Numbered from the stretch's first letter, positions 27,542 through 38,193 are shown. The stretch: 64,000 bases of DNA from Daejeonella sp. (GCF_030695525.1 NZ_JAUYSS010000029.1:1-64000); one strand, 5' to 3'. Numbers and translations are program-made. The notes: generated by a model not told the origin, from the letters alone.

Positions 27542-29256
27542 TGTCCCTGGTTTGGAAGAGCTGCCCGTATCCCCTTGATATTCAACTGTATCGATTTTTT
27601 CTCTTTCCATGTATTCTCTTCAATAGTATAACAAATGTCAAATGCTCTTCCCGAATTGATCAGGTTCAGGTATTCTCCCAGACCAAAACCAATGCAATTA
27701 TAATTGCTCTGATTATCCTGATGCACACACATTTTCAAATGATTGCTGCCAACAATTGTTGCCGCACCGTAAGTATAAACATTTCTGCTAACAAAAACAG
27801 GCACCATGTTTTGCGGACCGAATGGTTCAAACTGTTTCAGGATCCTGAAGAATTTCGGATCAATTTGTTTCAGTTCAATTTCTGCATCGATATTTATCGC
27901 CTGTACGAGCAATTCTTCAGGTATGCTGGCTGCAACCACCTCTTCAAAGCGCTGCTGAAATGCAGGAATATTCTCTGTTTTCATAGTCAGCCCCGCGGCA
28001 TATTTATGACCACCAAATTGTATCAGCAAATCACTGCATTCGCATAATGCTTCATAAAGGTCAAAGCCGGCAACTGATCTTGCCGAACCCGCCGCATAAC
28101 CGTTTGAATTGGTCATAACGATGGTTGGACGATAATATTTTTCGGTAAGCCTTGAAGCTACGATTCCGATTACACCTTTATGCCAATCTGCACTATATAC
28201 CACCGTTGTTTTTCGACTGATCATAAGGGGATCCCCGTCAATCATTGCTAATGCCTGCTCTGTAATATTGCTGTCGTGTTCTTTACGTTCCGTATTTTTT
28301 GTGTTGATGATCTGGCTGTTTTCGAGTGCAATGGCCTCGTCCTCAGCGATCAGTAAGTTTACTGAATGCTTCGCATCGTCAATTCTACCGGCAGCATTGA
28401 TCCTCGGACCAATGGTGAATACCACATCCATGATGCTTAGGTTTTCTTTTCTTCCGGAAATATTCATAAGGGCCGATAAGCCCTTGCATGGGTCTGTATT
28501 CAATTTCAGAAGACCATACCAGGCAAGTATCCGGTTCTCGCCAGTGATCGGTACGATATCTGAGGCGATACTCACTGCTACCAGATCCAGATAAGCGCTT
28601 ACCTGCTCAAAAGCAATATCATATTCAAGGGCATAAGCCTGGATCAGCTTAAAGCCGATACCACAGCCTGATAATTCTTTGTAGGGATAATTGCAATCCT
28701 TGCGTTTAGGGTCAAGCACAGCTATTGCAGCAGGCAGCTGATCGCCGGGAAGGTGATGGTCACAGATAATAAAATCTATACCACGTTCATTGGCATAATC
28801 AATTTTATCGACTGATTTAATGCCGCAATCCAGTGCGATTATCAGTGAATAACCATTTTCAAAAGCATAATCTATTCCTTGGGTAGAAATACCATAACCT
28901 TCCCGGTAACGGTCGGGTATATAGAAATCAATTTCTGAATAAAGTTTTTTTAAGAAGCTATAAGTGAGGGCGACAGACGTGGTTCCATCAACATCATAAT
29001 CACCATAAATAAGAATCTTTTCGTGTGAGGTAATTGCCTGATTGATACGGGATACTGCGCGTGCCATATCCTGCATCAGGTAAGGGTCGTGAAGTTTGTT
29101 GAGTTCAGGCCTGAAAAAATCTCTGGCTTCATCGTAATTAGTGATTCCTCTCTTAACCAAAAGACTGGCAAGAACCCGGTCAATTTTCAGTGATTCCTGC
29201 AATTCCGCTATCACTGCAAGGTTTTCAATCTCCCGTTCCACCCACCTTTTTTGCAT
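27538..29256 (-). CDS. recJ: Single-stranded-DNA-specific exonuclease RecJ
   Basis: A 5'-3' exonuclease acting in recombination and mismatch repair. The 572-residue length is normal. The DHH phosphoesterase motifs are seen: YGDYDVDGT at residues 84-92, ALDCGI, DHH at 166-168 and [10 protein letters not shown], followed by the DHHA1 domain with [11 protein letters not shown]. The C-terminal OB domain is present. It is first in a minus-strand run recJ-lptB-GH3 and overlaps lptB by 4 bases. Its start codon abuts a plus-strand -7 box at 29256-29263 for the divergent gene. Confidence 0.95.
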   Translation of the reverse strand: MQKRWVEREIENLAVIAELQESLKIDRVLASLLVKRGITNYDEARDFFRPELNKLHDPYLMQDMARAVSRINQAITSHEKILIYGDYDVDGTTSVALTYSFLKKLYSEIDFYIPDRYREGYGISTQGIDYAFENGYSLIIALDCGIKSVDKIDYANERGIDFIICDHHLPGDQLPAAIAVLDPKRKDCNYPYKELSGCGIGFKLIQAYALEYDIAFEQVSAYLDLVAVSIASDIVPITGENRILAWYGLLKLNTDPCKGLSALMNISGRKENLSIMDVVFTIGPRINAAGRIDDAKHSVNLLIAEDEAIALENSQIINTKNTERKEHDSNITEQALAMIDGDPLMISRKTTVVYSADWHKGVIGIVASRLTEKYYRPTIVMTNSNGYAAGSARSVAGFDLYEALCECSDLLIQFGGHKYAAGLTMKTENIPAFQQRFEEVVAASIPEELLVQAINIDAEIELKQIDPKFFRILKQFEPFGPQNMVPVFVSRNVYTYGAATIVGSNHLKMCVHQDNQSNYNCIGFGLGEYLNLINSGRAFDICYTIEENTWKEKKSIQLNIKGIRAALPNQGQ

Positions 29257-29263
29257 ATCTTTG
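29256..29263 (+). promoter_or_regulatory. Putative -7 box for the metallo-hydrolase gene
   Basis: TATCTTTG matches TAnnTTTG, 50 bases before the TTG start at 29314. No clear -33 TTTG at 19-20 bases. Confidence 0.35.
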
Positions 29264-29313
29264 CCTTAGTTATGCGTAAAAATAGAATATAACAAGATAA
29301 TAAACAAAGAACA

Positions 29314-30078
29314 TTGAAAGCTTTCGCCTTATATGAAGGATCTTATTCTGTAGATAGTTCCAAGACCTTTATTCCTTTTGATCCTGCAATTCATAATCCG
29401 AAAGATCGGCCTGCTTCCCTGTTTATTTATGTGCAGCCTTTTCTTGTTGAAACTGGAAATGATCTGATCATATTGGATACCGGACTTGGTTTTCATAATG
29501 AGCAGGGTGAATTAATTATTCATGAGAATATTCGAAAAGCGGGATACGATCCTTCAGATGTTAATCTGGTTCTGATGTCTCATCTGCACTACGATCATGC
29601 AGGTGGAATGGTTAATACTAACAATGGTCAGGTATCATTGAGTTTTCCGAATGCGGAATATGTGATTCAAAGAGGGGAATGGGAAGCAGCTTACAGTATG
29701 CCCTCAAGATCTTACAAAACAGAGATCTTTGATTTTGTTCAGCGCAGCGGCTCAGTCCATTTTATTGAAGGAAGCGGACAATTTAACAGGGAGATTGCAT
29801 TTGAATTAACGGGTGGCCACTGTGAATACCATCAGGTTTTCCTGATAAGGGAGGAAGAAGAAACTATATTTTTTGGAGCAGATATTCTCCCTGAGCCTGA
29901 ACAATTGCTAAGAAAATTTATAGCCAAATATGATTTTGATGGCAGAAAATCTATGGAATTAAGACTGGAATACGGGAAACGGGCTGCTGAAGAGCATTGG
30001 GAATGCTTGTTCTATCATGCTAAAAGCAGGGCGAATGCTAAAGTGGCGTTTGAAAATGAAGCGTTCAGGATAGTTTAG
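29314..30078 (+). CDS. MBL-fold metallo-hydrolase
   Basis: A 254-residue metallo-beta-lactamase-fold hydrolase. The metal motif HLHYDH is at residues 90-95 (SHLHYDHAGGMV), a further His is in GGHCEYH and an Asp in FFGADILPEP. It resembles the lactonase/quorum-quenching-like branch (AttM/AiiA, with LDTGLG and VLMSHLHYDH), but these features also occur in unrelated hydrolases, so the substrate is open. The start is a TTG at 29314, as no ATG or GTG gives the conserved beginning MKAFALYEGSYSVD. A heptamer repeat array begins within its stop codon. Confidence 0.82.
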   Translation: MKAFALYEGSYSVDSSKTFIPFDPAIHNPKDRPASLFIYVQPFLVETGNDLIILDTGLGFHNEQGELIIHENIRKAGYDPSDVNLVLMSHLHYDHAGGMVNTNNGQVSLSFPNAEYVIQRGEWEAAYSMPSRSYKTEIFDFVQRSGSVHFIEGSGQFNREIAFELTGGHCEYHQVFLIREEEETIFFGADILPEPEQLLRKFIAKYDFDGRKSMELRLEYGKRAAEEHWECLFYHAKSRANAKVAFENEAFRIV

Positions 30079-30111
30079 CAGGGATAAAAGAACAAGGATA
30101 AAAGAGCAAAG
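30077..30111. repeat. Heptamer tandem array, 5 units, overlapping the metallo-hydrolase stop
   Basis: Five 7-base units alternating ATAAAAG with AACAAGG/AGCAAAG types. The first unit overlaps the TAG stop. Purine-rich on the plus strand. Confidence 0.75.
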
Positions 30112-30134
30112 ACTTTTTGAAATAAATGTAAATG

Positions 30135-30169
30135 TCCTTGATCCTTAATCCTTGTTCTTTGTTCTGATC
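30135..30169. repeat. Heptamer tandem array, 5 units, inverted relative to 30077
   Basis: Five 7-base units TCCTTxx / TCTxxxx on the plus strand. They are largely complementary to the array at 30077-30111, so the transcript of this convergent gap can fold into a long hairpin. The last base touches the stop codon of the YceI gene. Confidence 0.75.
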
Positions 30170-30750
30170 TAGTTTTTCTTCGCTGTCAGATTGATGTTCA
30201 GCTCAAACTCATCATCAATAGCTTTGTCGCCAATATCGCCGAAAAAGGTTTTTGAACGAAATTTTATATCATATTTTGTACGGTCAACCCTAATGCCTGA
30301 GGCTGCTGCCACTACCACTCCTTTTTCCTGTTTAACTGTTGCAGGAAAAGTCAGGGGGTGGGTAATTCCTTTGATGGTTAGATTCCCGGTAATATTAACG
30401 CGTTCCTTTCCGGCTTCGGTAACTTTTGTGATCTCAAACTTAGAGGTAGGACTTTTTTCTGCAGAGAAGAAGTCGGGTGATTTTAAATGGGTTGTAACCC
30501 GGGCATTATCTGAGGTTATACTTGACATATCCATAAGAAAAACACCTTTTTGCAACGATTTTCCATTATAAACCAAACTACCTTCTGTGATCCTGACTGT
30601 GCCAGTATGACCACCTCCAACTTTTTTTGCTGACCATCCGATAGAGGAGTTTGAAACGTCAACTTTGTAAATTTCTTCTTTAATTGGGTTAAATGCCATC
30701 ATCAGGATGGTACCCGCCAGGAAGGTAGTAAAAGAGAATAATTTGTTCAT
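30169..30750 (-). CDS. YceI family periplasmic lipid-binding protein
   Basis: A 193-residue lipocalin-like YceI protein with a signal peptide (MNKLFSFTTFLAGTILMMAF). The body shows YKVDVSNSSIGWSAKKVGG, HLKSPDFFSAEKSPTSKFEIT, VTGNLTIKG-type strand (NITGNLTIKGITHPLTFP) and RVDRTKYDIKFRSKTFFGDIGDKAIDDEF, all typical. In the family the barrel binds long isoprenoid chains (for example TT1927b binds polyprenyl pyrophosphate); the ligand here is unknown. It is monocistronic and convergent with the metallo-hydrolase, separated only by the two heptamer arrays. Confidence 0.92.
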   Translation of the reverse strand: MNKLFSFTTFLAGTILMMAFNPIKEEIYKVDVSNSSIGWSAKKVGGGHTGTVRITEGSLVYNGKSLQKGVFLMDMSSITSDNARVTTHLKSPDFFSAEKSPTSKFEITKVTEAGKERVNITGNLTIKGITHPLTFPATVKQEKGVVVAAASGIRVDRTKYDIKFRSKTFFGDIGDKAIDDEFELNINLTAKKN

Positions 30751-30849
30751 TTTTTATATATAATTGATCAATAACTATAAATATATTCTAAATATATTTT
30801 TGTTTGTCTGTTTAATGGACTGTCACTGATAATTTACCTGAGGCTGACA

Positions 30850-33087
30850 TTAAGCCAAAGCATTTCTCTGTTTTTTGAAATAGATGCAAAAGGTCGTACC
30901 TACATCAGGCAAACTCTCTACCTCAATCTTACCATCCATAGCTTCAATCTGAGATTTGATAATATATAATCCCAGGCCTTTCCCTTCAATGTTCGAGTGG
31001 AATCTCTGATATAGGCCAAAAATTTTATTCCCGTACCTATCCAGATCAATGCCAATGCCATTATCACTAAAAAAAAGTTGCGTAAAATCCTTGCTTTCAC
31101 GTGTTTTTAATGAGATCACCAGCTTCCTTTCCTTAGATTTATATTTGATCGCATTGGTGAACAGGTTAATTAGTATACTATGAAGGTAATGCCTTGGAAA
31201 TTGGATCTTTAAACCCTGTGGAAAGTTTACTTCTATTTTAGCTCCGGAACTTTTTATTTGTTTATCTATTGTTTTCATGATGATACTAAGTTCAGTTTGA
31301 AGTTCTAAGTCTTCACTTTTAGCCGATTTTCCTGATTTACTGGCAACGATCTCAACCAGATCATTCAGGGTATTATCCAGTTGCCTAACACATTCATGGA
31401 TATTTTGGCGGATTTCGTCCTGCATACCCTGAGAAAGGTTGGTCTCCTGTTGCATCTCTGCCAGGCTTATAAGATTCACTACAGGTGCACGTAGATTATG
31501 GGAAGTGATATATGCGAACTTTTCAAGTTCATTATTCTTCTTAAGTAATTCCTTTGTAATTTCTTGTAATTCAATCTCTTTTCGTTTGATGAAGTCGATA
31601 TCCAGAATTGAGCCTATAACTATATTACCAGTACCGCTACCATCAGAATTTGTCATTTTACTAAATGAAAGGAACCATTTCCAGTCGCCATGGGTTGTTC
31701 TAACACGATAGGTAAGCTTATTGTATTGATTTTTACCCTTTCTAAGCGCTGCTGTAGCTAGTTTCACATCTTCCTGATCATCCGGATGAATGGATTCGAT
31801 CAGTTTATCATGTTCCAAAAATATATCCGGGTCGATGCCCTGGTGCCTGAACCAGTTCTGGTCATAAATCAATGTATTTGTATCCAGGTCCCTGCTCCAG
31901 ATACTAAGTCCTGCAGCTTCGATTGCGATCTCCAACCGTTGTTCTGCTTTTGTGCGGTTCATGATCTCTTTTTGAAGGTCTGAAGTTCTCTTTACAACTT
32001 GTTTTCGAAGTTGCCAGGTGCCGGTAAGAATCACTATAAACAGTAATCCAGCTCCACCAATTACATAAAGCAGGTAGTCGAAGTATTGCAATTTTTTCGT
32101 ATTTGGGCTAACAAATAATAAACCTTCAATTGTTGAATTTTTATCGGCCAATCCAAGTTGCTTATAATTACTGAGCATGTTCTCCCAGCGTCCCGGATTC
32201 ATATGTCCGATTTCTACAAGCTCAGGAAGAATCAATTTTTTCATTTCTTTGGCTTCATAAAGCAGCTGTTCTTTTGTAATACCCCGACTTTTTACACCCG
32301 GAAGACCAAGAATATATTCTGCCAATTCCTCAGGATGGCTCATCGCATACTGCCAGCCTTTTAGACTGGCTTCATTAAATTTTTCTACAGTTTGAGCATG
32401 ATTATTTGCCATATCAACTGTAGTGAAAAGTAGATCACCGTAAAAGTCAATACCATAATTTATGGGATTGATTATGCTCACTTCATGCCCCATTTTACGC
32501 AAAAGCTGCGGTTCAACACTAATGTATGCACTTTGGGCATCAACTCTTCCCTTGATGAGATCCTGTACCTGCCAGCTATGATTGATGATTTTTACAGAAT
32601 CGATTGGGATTCCTTCTTCTAATAGCAGGGCTTTGAGTAATCTTCCACCCTGATCTTCTGATACCATAATGGTCTTCCCTGCAAGATCTGATGGGGAATT
32701 TATTCTCTTGTCAGCCAGGGTCATAAAGATGTAAGGGGAGTGCTGAAAAATTACAGAAACAACCACTACAGGTTTATTGATGATAAAGGAATTTAAGATA
32801 TCAGATCCGGTTACACCAAAGTCGGCTTTGCCTTTCAGTACATTATCTACAGGCGGATTTAAAGCATTGCCTTGCAATATTTCTACATCGAAGCCGGCAT
32901 CTATATAAAAGCCCTTTTCTTTTGCGGCATAATAACCAGCAAATTGAAATTGATGGAGCCATTTTAGCTGAAGTTTTATAGGTTTTAACTCTTGAGAAAT
33001 AGCCTGGAGAGGAAAAATCAGGCATAGCAATATCAGAGCAGCATATTTTAAAAGCATATGAAAATTTATTTTCATTTTGAGACTCAT
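30850..33087 (-). CDS. Sensor histidine kinase with fused NMT1/THI5 substrate-binding domain and PAS
   Basis: A 745-residue chimera. After a signal peptide (about residues 6-30) comes an NMT1/THI5-like periplasmic binding domain (about 35-310; LKWLHQFQFAGYYAAKEKGFY near its start is close to ABC-type thiamine-precursor and sulfonate/nitrate binding proteins). A transmembrane helix lies near 337-359 (YVIGGAGLLFIVILTGTWQL), then a PAS domain (about 375-500), a HisKA segment with the phospho-His near 530 in TSHNLRAPV, and a HATPase with NLFTNAIKY and DNGIGIDL motifs. A membrane sensor that reads a small-molecule ligand through a captured binding protein is the natural inference. No response regulator is next to it. 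Confidence 0.9.
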   Translation of the reverse strand: MSLKMKINFHMLLKYAALILLCLIFPLQAISQELKPIKLQLKWLHQFQFAGYYAAKEKGFYIDAGFDVEILQGNALNPPVDNVLKGKADFGVTGSDILNSFIINKPVVVVSVIFQHSPYIFMTLADKRINSPSDLAGKTIMVSEDQGGRLLKALLLEEGIPIDSVKIINHSWQVQDLIKGRVDAQSAYISVEPQLLRKMGHEVSIINPINYGIDFYGDLLFTTVDMANNHAQTVEKFNEASLKGWQYAMSHPEELAEYILGLPGVKSRGITKEQLLYEAKEMKKLILPELVEIGHMNPGRWENMLSNYKQLGLADKNSTIEGLLFVSPNTKKLQYFDYLLYVIGGAGLLFIVILTGTWQLRKQVVKRTSDLQKEIMNRTKAEQRLEIAIEAAGLSIWSRDLDTNTLIYDQNWFRHQGIDPDIFLEHDKLIESIHPDDQEDVKLATAALRKGKNQYNKLTYRVRTTHGDWKWFLSFSKMTNSDGSGTGNIVIGSILDIDFIKRKEIELQEITKELLKKNNELEKFAYITSHNLRAPVVNLISLAEMQQETNLSQGMQDEIRQNIHECVRQLDNTLNDLVEIVASKSGKSAKSEDLELQTELSIIMKTIDKQIKSSGAKIEVNFPQGLKIQFPRHYLHSILINLFTNAIKYKSKERKLVISLKTRESKDFTQLFFSDNGIGIDLDRYGNKIFGLYQRFHSNIEGKGLGLYIIKSQIEAMDGKIEVESLPDVGTTFCIYFKKQRNALA

Positions 33088-33283
33088 TAATTACTCTTTT
33101 TCAGAAGAACCAATCAAGGGTAAAATTACTGATTTCCAAGCGGTTAATATCACTTTATAAGAATATTGATTCGGGCCTGTCAATTCGTGTTTCTCTGACA
33201 GGAATTTATTTTTACGACAATTTTAAGAAATTGTTTTACGGTTAATAAATTTAACCAGAGAATAATGCAGATAAATTTAATTT

Positions 33284-33315
33284 AATAAAAATACCCTGCT
33301 GTTGGGCAGGGTATT
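33284..33315 (-). terminator. Intrinsic terminator of gcvP
   Basis: ATACCCTGC / GCAGGGTAT form a 9-bp stem around a 6-base loop; on the minus strand it is followed by TTTTTATT. It lies 33 bases after the gcvP stop. The remaining bases of the 260-base gap to 33088 hold nothing I recognise. Confidence 0.85.
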
Positions 33316-33347
33316 CAGAGTACCAGGTATTTTAAAGGATAAAACTT

Positions 33348-36230
33348 TTATGCAACTTCCTCAGCATAAGATTCTATTGGAGGACATGAACAAACCAGTG
33401 TCCTGTCTCCATGAGTATCATTAACCCGACCCACTGAAGGCCAGAATTTAAAAGCAGCGACATATGGCAATGGAAATGCAGCTGTTTGTCTGGAGTATGG
33501 ATGGGTCCAATCATCTGTTGTTACAACAGCAGCGGTATGCGGTGCATTTTTTAATGGGTTATCTTTAGTATCCAGATTTCCGCTTTCGACTTCTGATATT
33601 TCGGAGCGGATCGCTATCATCGCATCACAAAAACGGTCTAGTTCATGTTTAGGTTCTGACTCTGTCGGCTCGATCATCACCGTACCGGCAACCGGGAAAG
33701 AGACGGTTGGTGCGTGGAAACCATAATCCATTAATCTTTTGGCAATATCGGTCACTTCTACTCCAAATGCTTTGAAAGCACGGCAGTCAAGAATCATTTC
33801 ATGTGCACAACGTCCCTGGCTTCCCGAATACAGAACCGGGTAGGAATTCTCCAGCCTTGCTTTAATATAATTGGCATTCAGAATCGCATATTTTGTCGCA
33901 TTGGTCAATCCCTCGCCGCCCATCATCGCAATATAAGCATGTGATATGATAAGAATTGAAGCAGATCCCCAAGGTGCTGATGAAACGGCAGAAATAGATT
34001 TTTCATTACCCATATTCACAACAGCATGTCCGGGCAAAAATGGCACCAGATGCTTCGCAACACCGATAGGCCCCATCCCGGGTCCACCCCCACCATGTGG
34101 GATACAAAATGTTTTATGCAGATTCAGGTGACATACATCGGCTCCGATTGTTGCCGGACTGGTGAGTCCAACCTGAGCGTTCATATTTGCTCCATCCATA
34201 TAAACCTGTCCGCCATTTTTATGAATGATCTCACAGATCTCGATAATTGATTCTTCAAATACACCATGAGTAGAAGGATAGGTAACCATCAAACAGGAAA
34301 GATCAGATGAATGCTCCTCTGCCTTTGTCTTCAGATCTGCTACATCAATATTGCCTTTTTCATCACATTTTACAATTACAATCTTCATTCCTGCCATGGC
34401 TGCCGAAGCAGGGTTTGTTCCATGTGCAGAAGAAGGAATCAATGCAATATTCCTATTATTATCACCTCTGTCTATATGATAGGCACGAATGACCATAAGT
34501 CCGGCATATTCGCCCTGCGCACCTGAATTAGGCTGTAAACTCATAGCTGCAAATCCGGTTATTTCACTCAGCCATTTATTCAGTTCATCAAAGATCTGCA
34601 TGTAGCCACCAACCTGATCGGCTGGGGCAAATGGATGGATCTTACTGAATTCTGCCCAGGTGACCGGAATCATTTCTGTGGTGGCATTAAGCTTCATAGT
34701 ACATGAACCTAATGCAATCATGGAATGGCAAAGCGAAAGATCCTTTGCTTCCAGTGATTTTATATATCTGAGCATTTCATGCTCTGAATGATATGAATTA
34801 AATACAGGGTGTGTTAAATAAGCAGATTTCCGTTGTAATTGGGAAGGAATATGACTACTGATCTCTGATTTGATCCGATCCAGATCCATTTCATGAGCAT
34901 TTTTACCCATAACTTTTGCAAAAAAACGGATAATTGTATGAACATCATTAAATGTAGTGGTTTCATCAAGTGTTATGCTAACAAGAGAGCCTTGATAGTT
35001 CAGATTCACTTCATTATTAAGCGCTTCGGCATGAATAGGGTTGATCAGATTCCCTAGTTCTAATTTGATGGTATCAAAGAAAAATTGATTTTCCTGTTTA
35101 TATCCAAGGCTTTCTAGGGCTTGAGATAAGAATACACTTAGTCCGTGGATTCGTTCAGCAATTTGCTTAATTCCCTCAGGGCCATGGTAAATGGCATACA
35201 TGCCCGACATAATTGCCAGAAGTGCCTGTGCAGTGCAAATGTTTGAGGTTGCTTTGTCTCTTCTGATATGCTGCTCACGGGTTTGAAGCGCCATACGGAG
35301 TGCATAGTCTCCGGCACTATCTATTGTTACCCCGATAATCCTGCCCGGTAATGAACGCTTATATTCTTCTTTAGTAGCAAAGAATGCCGCATGTGGACCG
35401 CCAAAACCCATTGGAATACCAAAACGCTGGCTTGATCCAACTACGATATCGGCACCCCATTCTCCCGGAGGACTCAATAGAGCAAGTGCCATAATATCGG
35501 CAACGACTGTGAGTTTAATTCCTTTCTCATGAGCCTTGCCTGCAAAACCTGAATAATCATAAACCAGACCTTTAGCAGCAGGGTATTGAACTATAGCACC
35601 GAACATGGTCTCGTCCAGATTTACTGTTTCATGACTGCCTATAAGTATCTGAATACCATAAGGAGCTGCACGGGTTTGAAGTATATCTATGGTCTGAGCA
35701 GAAACCTCTTCAGAAACAAAAAATATTTTGGCAGTCTCGTTCTTGCGAAGACTGTATTGCATGAACATTGCCTCGGCTGCCGCAGTTCCTTCATCCAGAA
35801 GCGAAGCATTGGCAATTTCCATTCCGGTGAGATCCATCACCATGGTCTGGAAATTCAACAAGGCCTGTAAACGCCCCTGTGCGATTTCTGCCTGATAGGG
35901 CGTATATTGGGTATACCATCCTGGATTTTCCAGAATATTACGTTGAATGACACCCGGTACAATCACATCATGGTAACCCTGACCTATGTAAGATTTGAAT
36001 ACTTTGTTTTTGGATGCAGTTTGTTTCAGGTCATTCAAGTATTCTGCTTCGCTTTTTGCAGCCGGCAGCTTAAGATTATTTTTCAACCTGATATTAGATG
36101 GTACTGTTTGACTGATTAATTCATCAATGGAATTCACACCAATGGTACCTAGCATTTTTGCAGTATCCTGCTCATTTGGAGCAATATGACGGTGCTCAAA
36201 TTTTTCCTGATAATCTATATTAAGCTTCAT
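33348..36230 (-). CDS. gcvP: Glycine dehydrogenase (decarboxylating), P protein
   Basis: The PLP-dependent P protein of the glycine cleavage system, which decarboxylates glycine and passes the aminomethyl group to lipoyl-H protein. The 960-residue single-chain (not split) form is complete: [17 protein letters not shown] at the start, the N-terminal aminotransferase-like half with [22 protein letters not shown], and the C-terminal catalytic half with the PLP Lys near residue 702 in [18 protein letters not shown]. The gcvT and gcvH genes are not in the window. A -7-like TATTTTTG lies at 36256-36263 on the minus strand. A terminator follows. Confidence 0.97.
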   Translation of the reverse strand: MKLNIDYQEKFEHRHIAPNEQDTAKMLGTIGVNSIDELISQTVPSNIRLKNNLKLPAAKSEAEYLNDLKQTASKNKVFKSYIGQGYHDVIVPGVIQRNILENPGWYTQYTPYQAEIAQGRLQALLNFQTMVMDLTGMEIANASLLDEGTAAAEAMFMQYSLRKNETAKIFFVSEEVSAQTIDILQTRAAPYGIQILIGSHETVNLDETMFGAIVQYPAAKGLVYDYSGFAGKAHEKGIKLTVVADIMALALLSPPGEWGADIVVGSSQRFGIPMGFGGPHAAFFATKEEYKRSLPGRIIGVTIDSAGDYALRMALQTREQHIRRDKATSNICTAQALLAIMSGMYAIYHGPEGIKQIAERIHGLSVFLSQALESLGYKQENQFFFDTIKLELGNLINPIHAEALNNEVNLNYQGSLVSITLDETTTFNDVHTIIRFFAKVMGKNAHEMDLDRIKSEISSHIPSQLQRKSAYLTHPVFNSYHSEHEMLRYIKSLEAKDLSLCHSMIALGSCTMKLNATTEMIPVTWAEFSKIHPFAPADQVGGYMQIFDELNKWLSEITGFAAMSLQPNSGAQGEYAGLMVIRAYHIDRGDNNRNIALIPSSAHGTNPASAAMAGMKIVIVKCDEKGNIDVADLKTKAEEHSSDLSCLMVTYPSTHGVFEESIIEICEIIHKNGGQVYMDGANMNAQVGLTSPATIGADVCHLNLHKTFCIPHGGGGPGMGPIGVAKHLVPFLPGHAVVNMGNEKSISAVSSAPWGSASILIISHAYIAMMGGEGLTNATKYAILNANYIKARLENSYPVLYSGSQGRCAHEMILDCRAFKAFGVEVTDIAKRLMDYGFHAPTVSFPVAGTVMIEPTESEPKHELDRFCDAMIAIRSEISEVESGNLDTKDNPLKNAPHTAAVVTTDDWTHPYSRQTAAFPLPYVAAFKFWPSVGRVNDTHGDRTLVCSCPPIESYAEEVA

Positions 36231-36255
36231 TAAAAAGAGGGGAGTTTTTATGAGG

Positions 36256-36263
36256 CAAAAATA
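36256..36263 (-). promoter_or_regulatory. Putative -7 box for gcvP
   Basis: On the minus strand TATTTTTG fits TAnnTTTG, 25 bases before the gcvP ATG. No TTTG found 19-20 bases upstream. Confidence 0.35.
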
Positions 36264-36388
36264 ATGATTTTCAGCACATTATTTAATGGAGGGAATAATT
36301 TGACTGAAATAAAACCGGTAATAATTTTAGTGATCCATTAATCTATTAAAAAAGCCTTAAAACTAAGATTTTCAACCTTTTTTTATAT

Positions 36389-36961
36389 TTATTTTTCACC
36401 GGAAACTACCCAACCTTCGTTTTTCTTATGTCTCAGTTTATAGGTTTTGGTAATAAACTCGCTGTTTGAACCTTTGTTGTTATCAAAGGGATAGAAGTCT
36501 GTCTCAGCCTTAACTAAAGTAACTGTCACTTTTGCAGAATTGTTATTGGTTTTAACAAAGTTTACAGGTTTATCATTGTCCATTTCATAAATTATAGTTT
36601 TGACCTGGGCTTTGTCTTTCTTTTGCTCCAGAACAAAAGGTGCTGATTTCTCTGTCAATTTGATCAAATAAACAAATGAACTGTCTTTTGAAAGAAAAAC
36701 CTTCTTTTCCTCCTGCATGCTCATGCTGATATAACCGGATTCTTCCAGTACTTTGTATTTATTAAGGTCTTCCTGGTCTTTAATTTGTCTGAATTTCATT
36801 TCACCGAAAGTGAAATTGGCTGTTTTATATTCCGGGTTTTCGGCCAGATAATTTGAGATTACTGATGTGGCTTCGTCAGCATTAATTGTTGTTTCATTTC
36901 CACATCCATTGATGAAGGCAAATCCCAATACAATGAATAAATAGATAAATGGTCTTTTCAT
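36389..36961 (-). CDS. Hypothetical lipoprotein
   Basis: A 190-residue protein with a lipoprotein signal: MKRPFIYLFIVLGFAFINGC, lipobox INGC, then GNETTINADEA. The mature part is hydrophilic, with Lys/Glu-rich strands and a final YKLRHKKNEGWVVSG segment that resembles the closing strand of a small nuclear-transport-factor-like or cystatin-like fold. I do not recognise the family. ATG 36961 is used rather than the ORF start at 36997, because the signal peptide begins there. It lies alone between gcvP and selD on the same strand. Confidence 0.75.
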   Translation of the reverse strand: MKRPFIYLFIVLGFAFINGCGNETTINADEATSVISNYLAENPEYKTANFTFGEMKFRQIKDQEDLNKYKVLEESGYISMSMQEEKKVFLSKDSSFVYLIKLTEKSAPFVLEQKKDKAQVKTIIYEMDNDKPVNFVKTNNNSAKVTVTLVKAETDFYPFDNNKGSNSEFITKTYKLRHKKNEGWVVSGEK

Positions 36962-37051
36962 AATTGTGTTTATTAAAGGTAAGCAAATACCGTGCAAATG
37001 TTTTTGAAAATTTAGCCAAATTGCTAGCTCTTTGTGCAGTGTATGCTTTCT

Positions 37052-38110
37052 TTATATTATTTCTATCAGAGAATCTCCGGCCTTAAACTTTAACGATCCA
37101 AAGCTTACAATATTTGATTCGGAAATACCATTTGAGCGAAGTACTTCTTCAAATTCTGCTGCTTTTGATTCTTCCACTGCAACCAACAGTCCTCCACTGG
37201 TTTGTGGGTCAGCAAGGATTATAGTTTTCCGGTTCAGTGATTTATTACCTGAACCGATCTTATGTCCATAACTATTCCAGTTTCTGTTGGTGCCACCCGG
37301 GACTGAATTTTGATCGAGGTATTCTTCAATCACGTCAATTTTTGGAACTTTGTCGAATTCTATAACTGCCTGTAAATTACTTCCTTCGCACATTTCTGAC
37401 AGGTGCCCGAGTAGTCCGAAGCCTGTTACATCAGTCATTGCTTTTACGTAATCCAATTTGCCCAGTGTTTCACCAATCTTATTCAGCATCGACATACTTT
37501 TTGGGGCTATATCTGCATGTTCAGTTTTAAGAATTCCCTTTTTTTGCGCTGTGGTCAGTATGCCTACACCGAGTGCTTTGGTCAGATATAACCTGCATCC
37601 TACCTGAGCTGTGGAATTTTGTTTAAGGTGCTTAATATCAACAATACCGTTGACAGAGAGGCCAAACACAGGTTCCGGACAATCAATGCTATGCCCTCCT
37701 GCAAGGGTTATACCTGCTTCAGCACAAATGGCCCTTGAACCCTCGAGTACTTTTTGTGCAACCTCAGGTGATAATTTATCAATTGGCCATCCTAAAATAG
37801 CGATCGCTAATACCGGCTTTCCGCCCATCGCGTAAACATCGCTGATGGCATTGGCTGAGGCTATCCTGCCAAAGTCATAGGCATCATCTACAATTGGCAT
37901 GAAAAAATCGGTTGTTGAGATGAGTGCAGTCCCATTGCCCAGATCGAGTACTGCCGCATCATCACGGGTATTGTTCCCTACCAGTAAGTTGGGGTCAGCG
38001 GTGTGTAAAACTGGACTGTGCAGGATAATATCTAAAACTGCCGGACTGATTTTACAGCCACAGCCTGCACCATGTGAATATTGAGTTAATTTTATTTCTT
38101 CGGGATTCAT
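37052..38110 (-). CDS. selD: Selenide, water dikinase (selenophosphate synthase)
   Basis: Makes monoselenophosphate from selenide and ATP. The 352 residues include the N-terminal catalytic motif GAGCGCK with Cys17 and Lys20 as in E. coli SelD; Cys, not Sec, occupies the active site. Further motifs are NNTRDDAAVLDLGNGTALISTTDFF, GGHSIDCPEPVFGLSV and MTDVTGFGLLGHL. It lies on the minus strand directly after mnmH, separated by 83 bases that hold a heptamer repeat array. No selA, selB or selC is in the window, so the selenophosphate here most likely feeds 2-selenouridine in tRNA. Confidence 0.96.
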   Translation of the reverse strand: MNPEEIKLTQYSHGAGCGCKISPAVLDIILHSPVLHTADPNLLVGNNTRDDAAVLDLGNGTALISTTDFFMPIVDDAYDFGRIASANAISDVYAMGGKPVLAIAILGWPIDKLSPEVAQKVLEGSRAICAEAGITLAGGHSIDCPEPVFGLSVNGIVDIKHLKQNSTAQVGCRLYLTKALGVGILTTAQKKGILKTEHADIAPKSMSMLNKIGETLGKLDYVKAMTDVTGFGLLGHLSEMCEGSNLQAVIEFDKVPKIDVIEEYLDQNSVPGGTNRNWNSYGHKIGSGNKSLNRKTIILADPQTSGGLLVAVEESKAAEFEEVLRSNGISESNIVSFGSLKFKAGDSLIEII

Positions 38111-38117
38111 TAAAATA

Positions 38118-38166
38118 GTATTGAGTATTGAGATGTGAGTATTGAGATATGAGTATTGAGACAGGA
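38118..38166. repeat. Heptamer tandem array, 7 units
   Basis: Seven 7-base units, GTATTGA alternating with GATxTGA-type variants, in exact register. It occupies most of the 83-base gap between mnmH and selD, so it lies inside a probable operon or in the selD leader. Confidence 0.8.
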
Positions 38167-38193
38167 GAACTAATTTAAGTATAATGTTATTTC

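Noticed and set aside
30191-30571. Plus-strand open frame of 126 codons opposite the YceI gene
   Set aside because: It lies fully within YceI on the other strand and has no recognisable protein character.
33088-33283. TPP riboswitch near the THI5-like kinase
   Set aside because: No CUGAGA-type conserved sequence or three-way junction seen in the upstream region.
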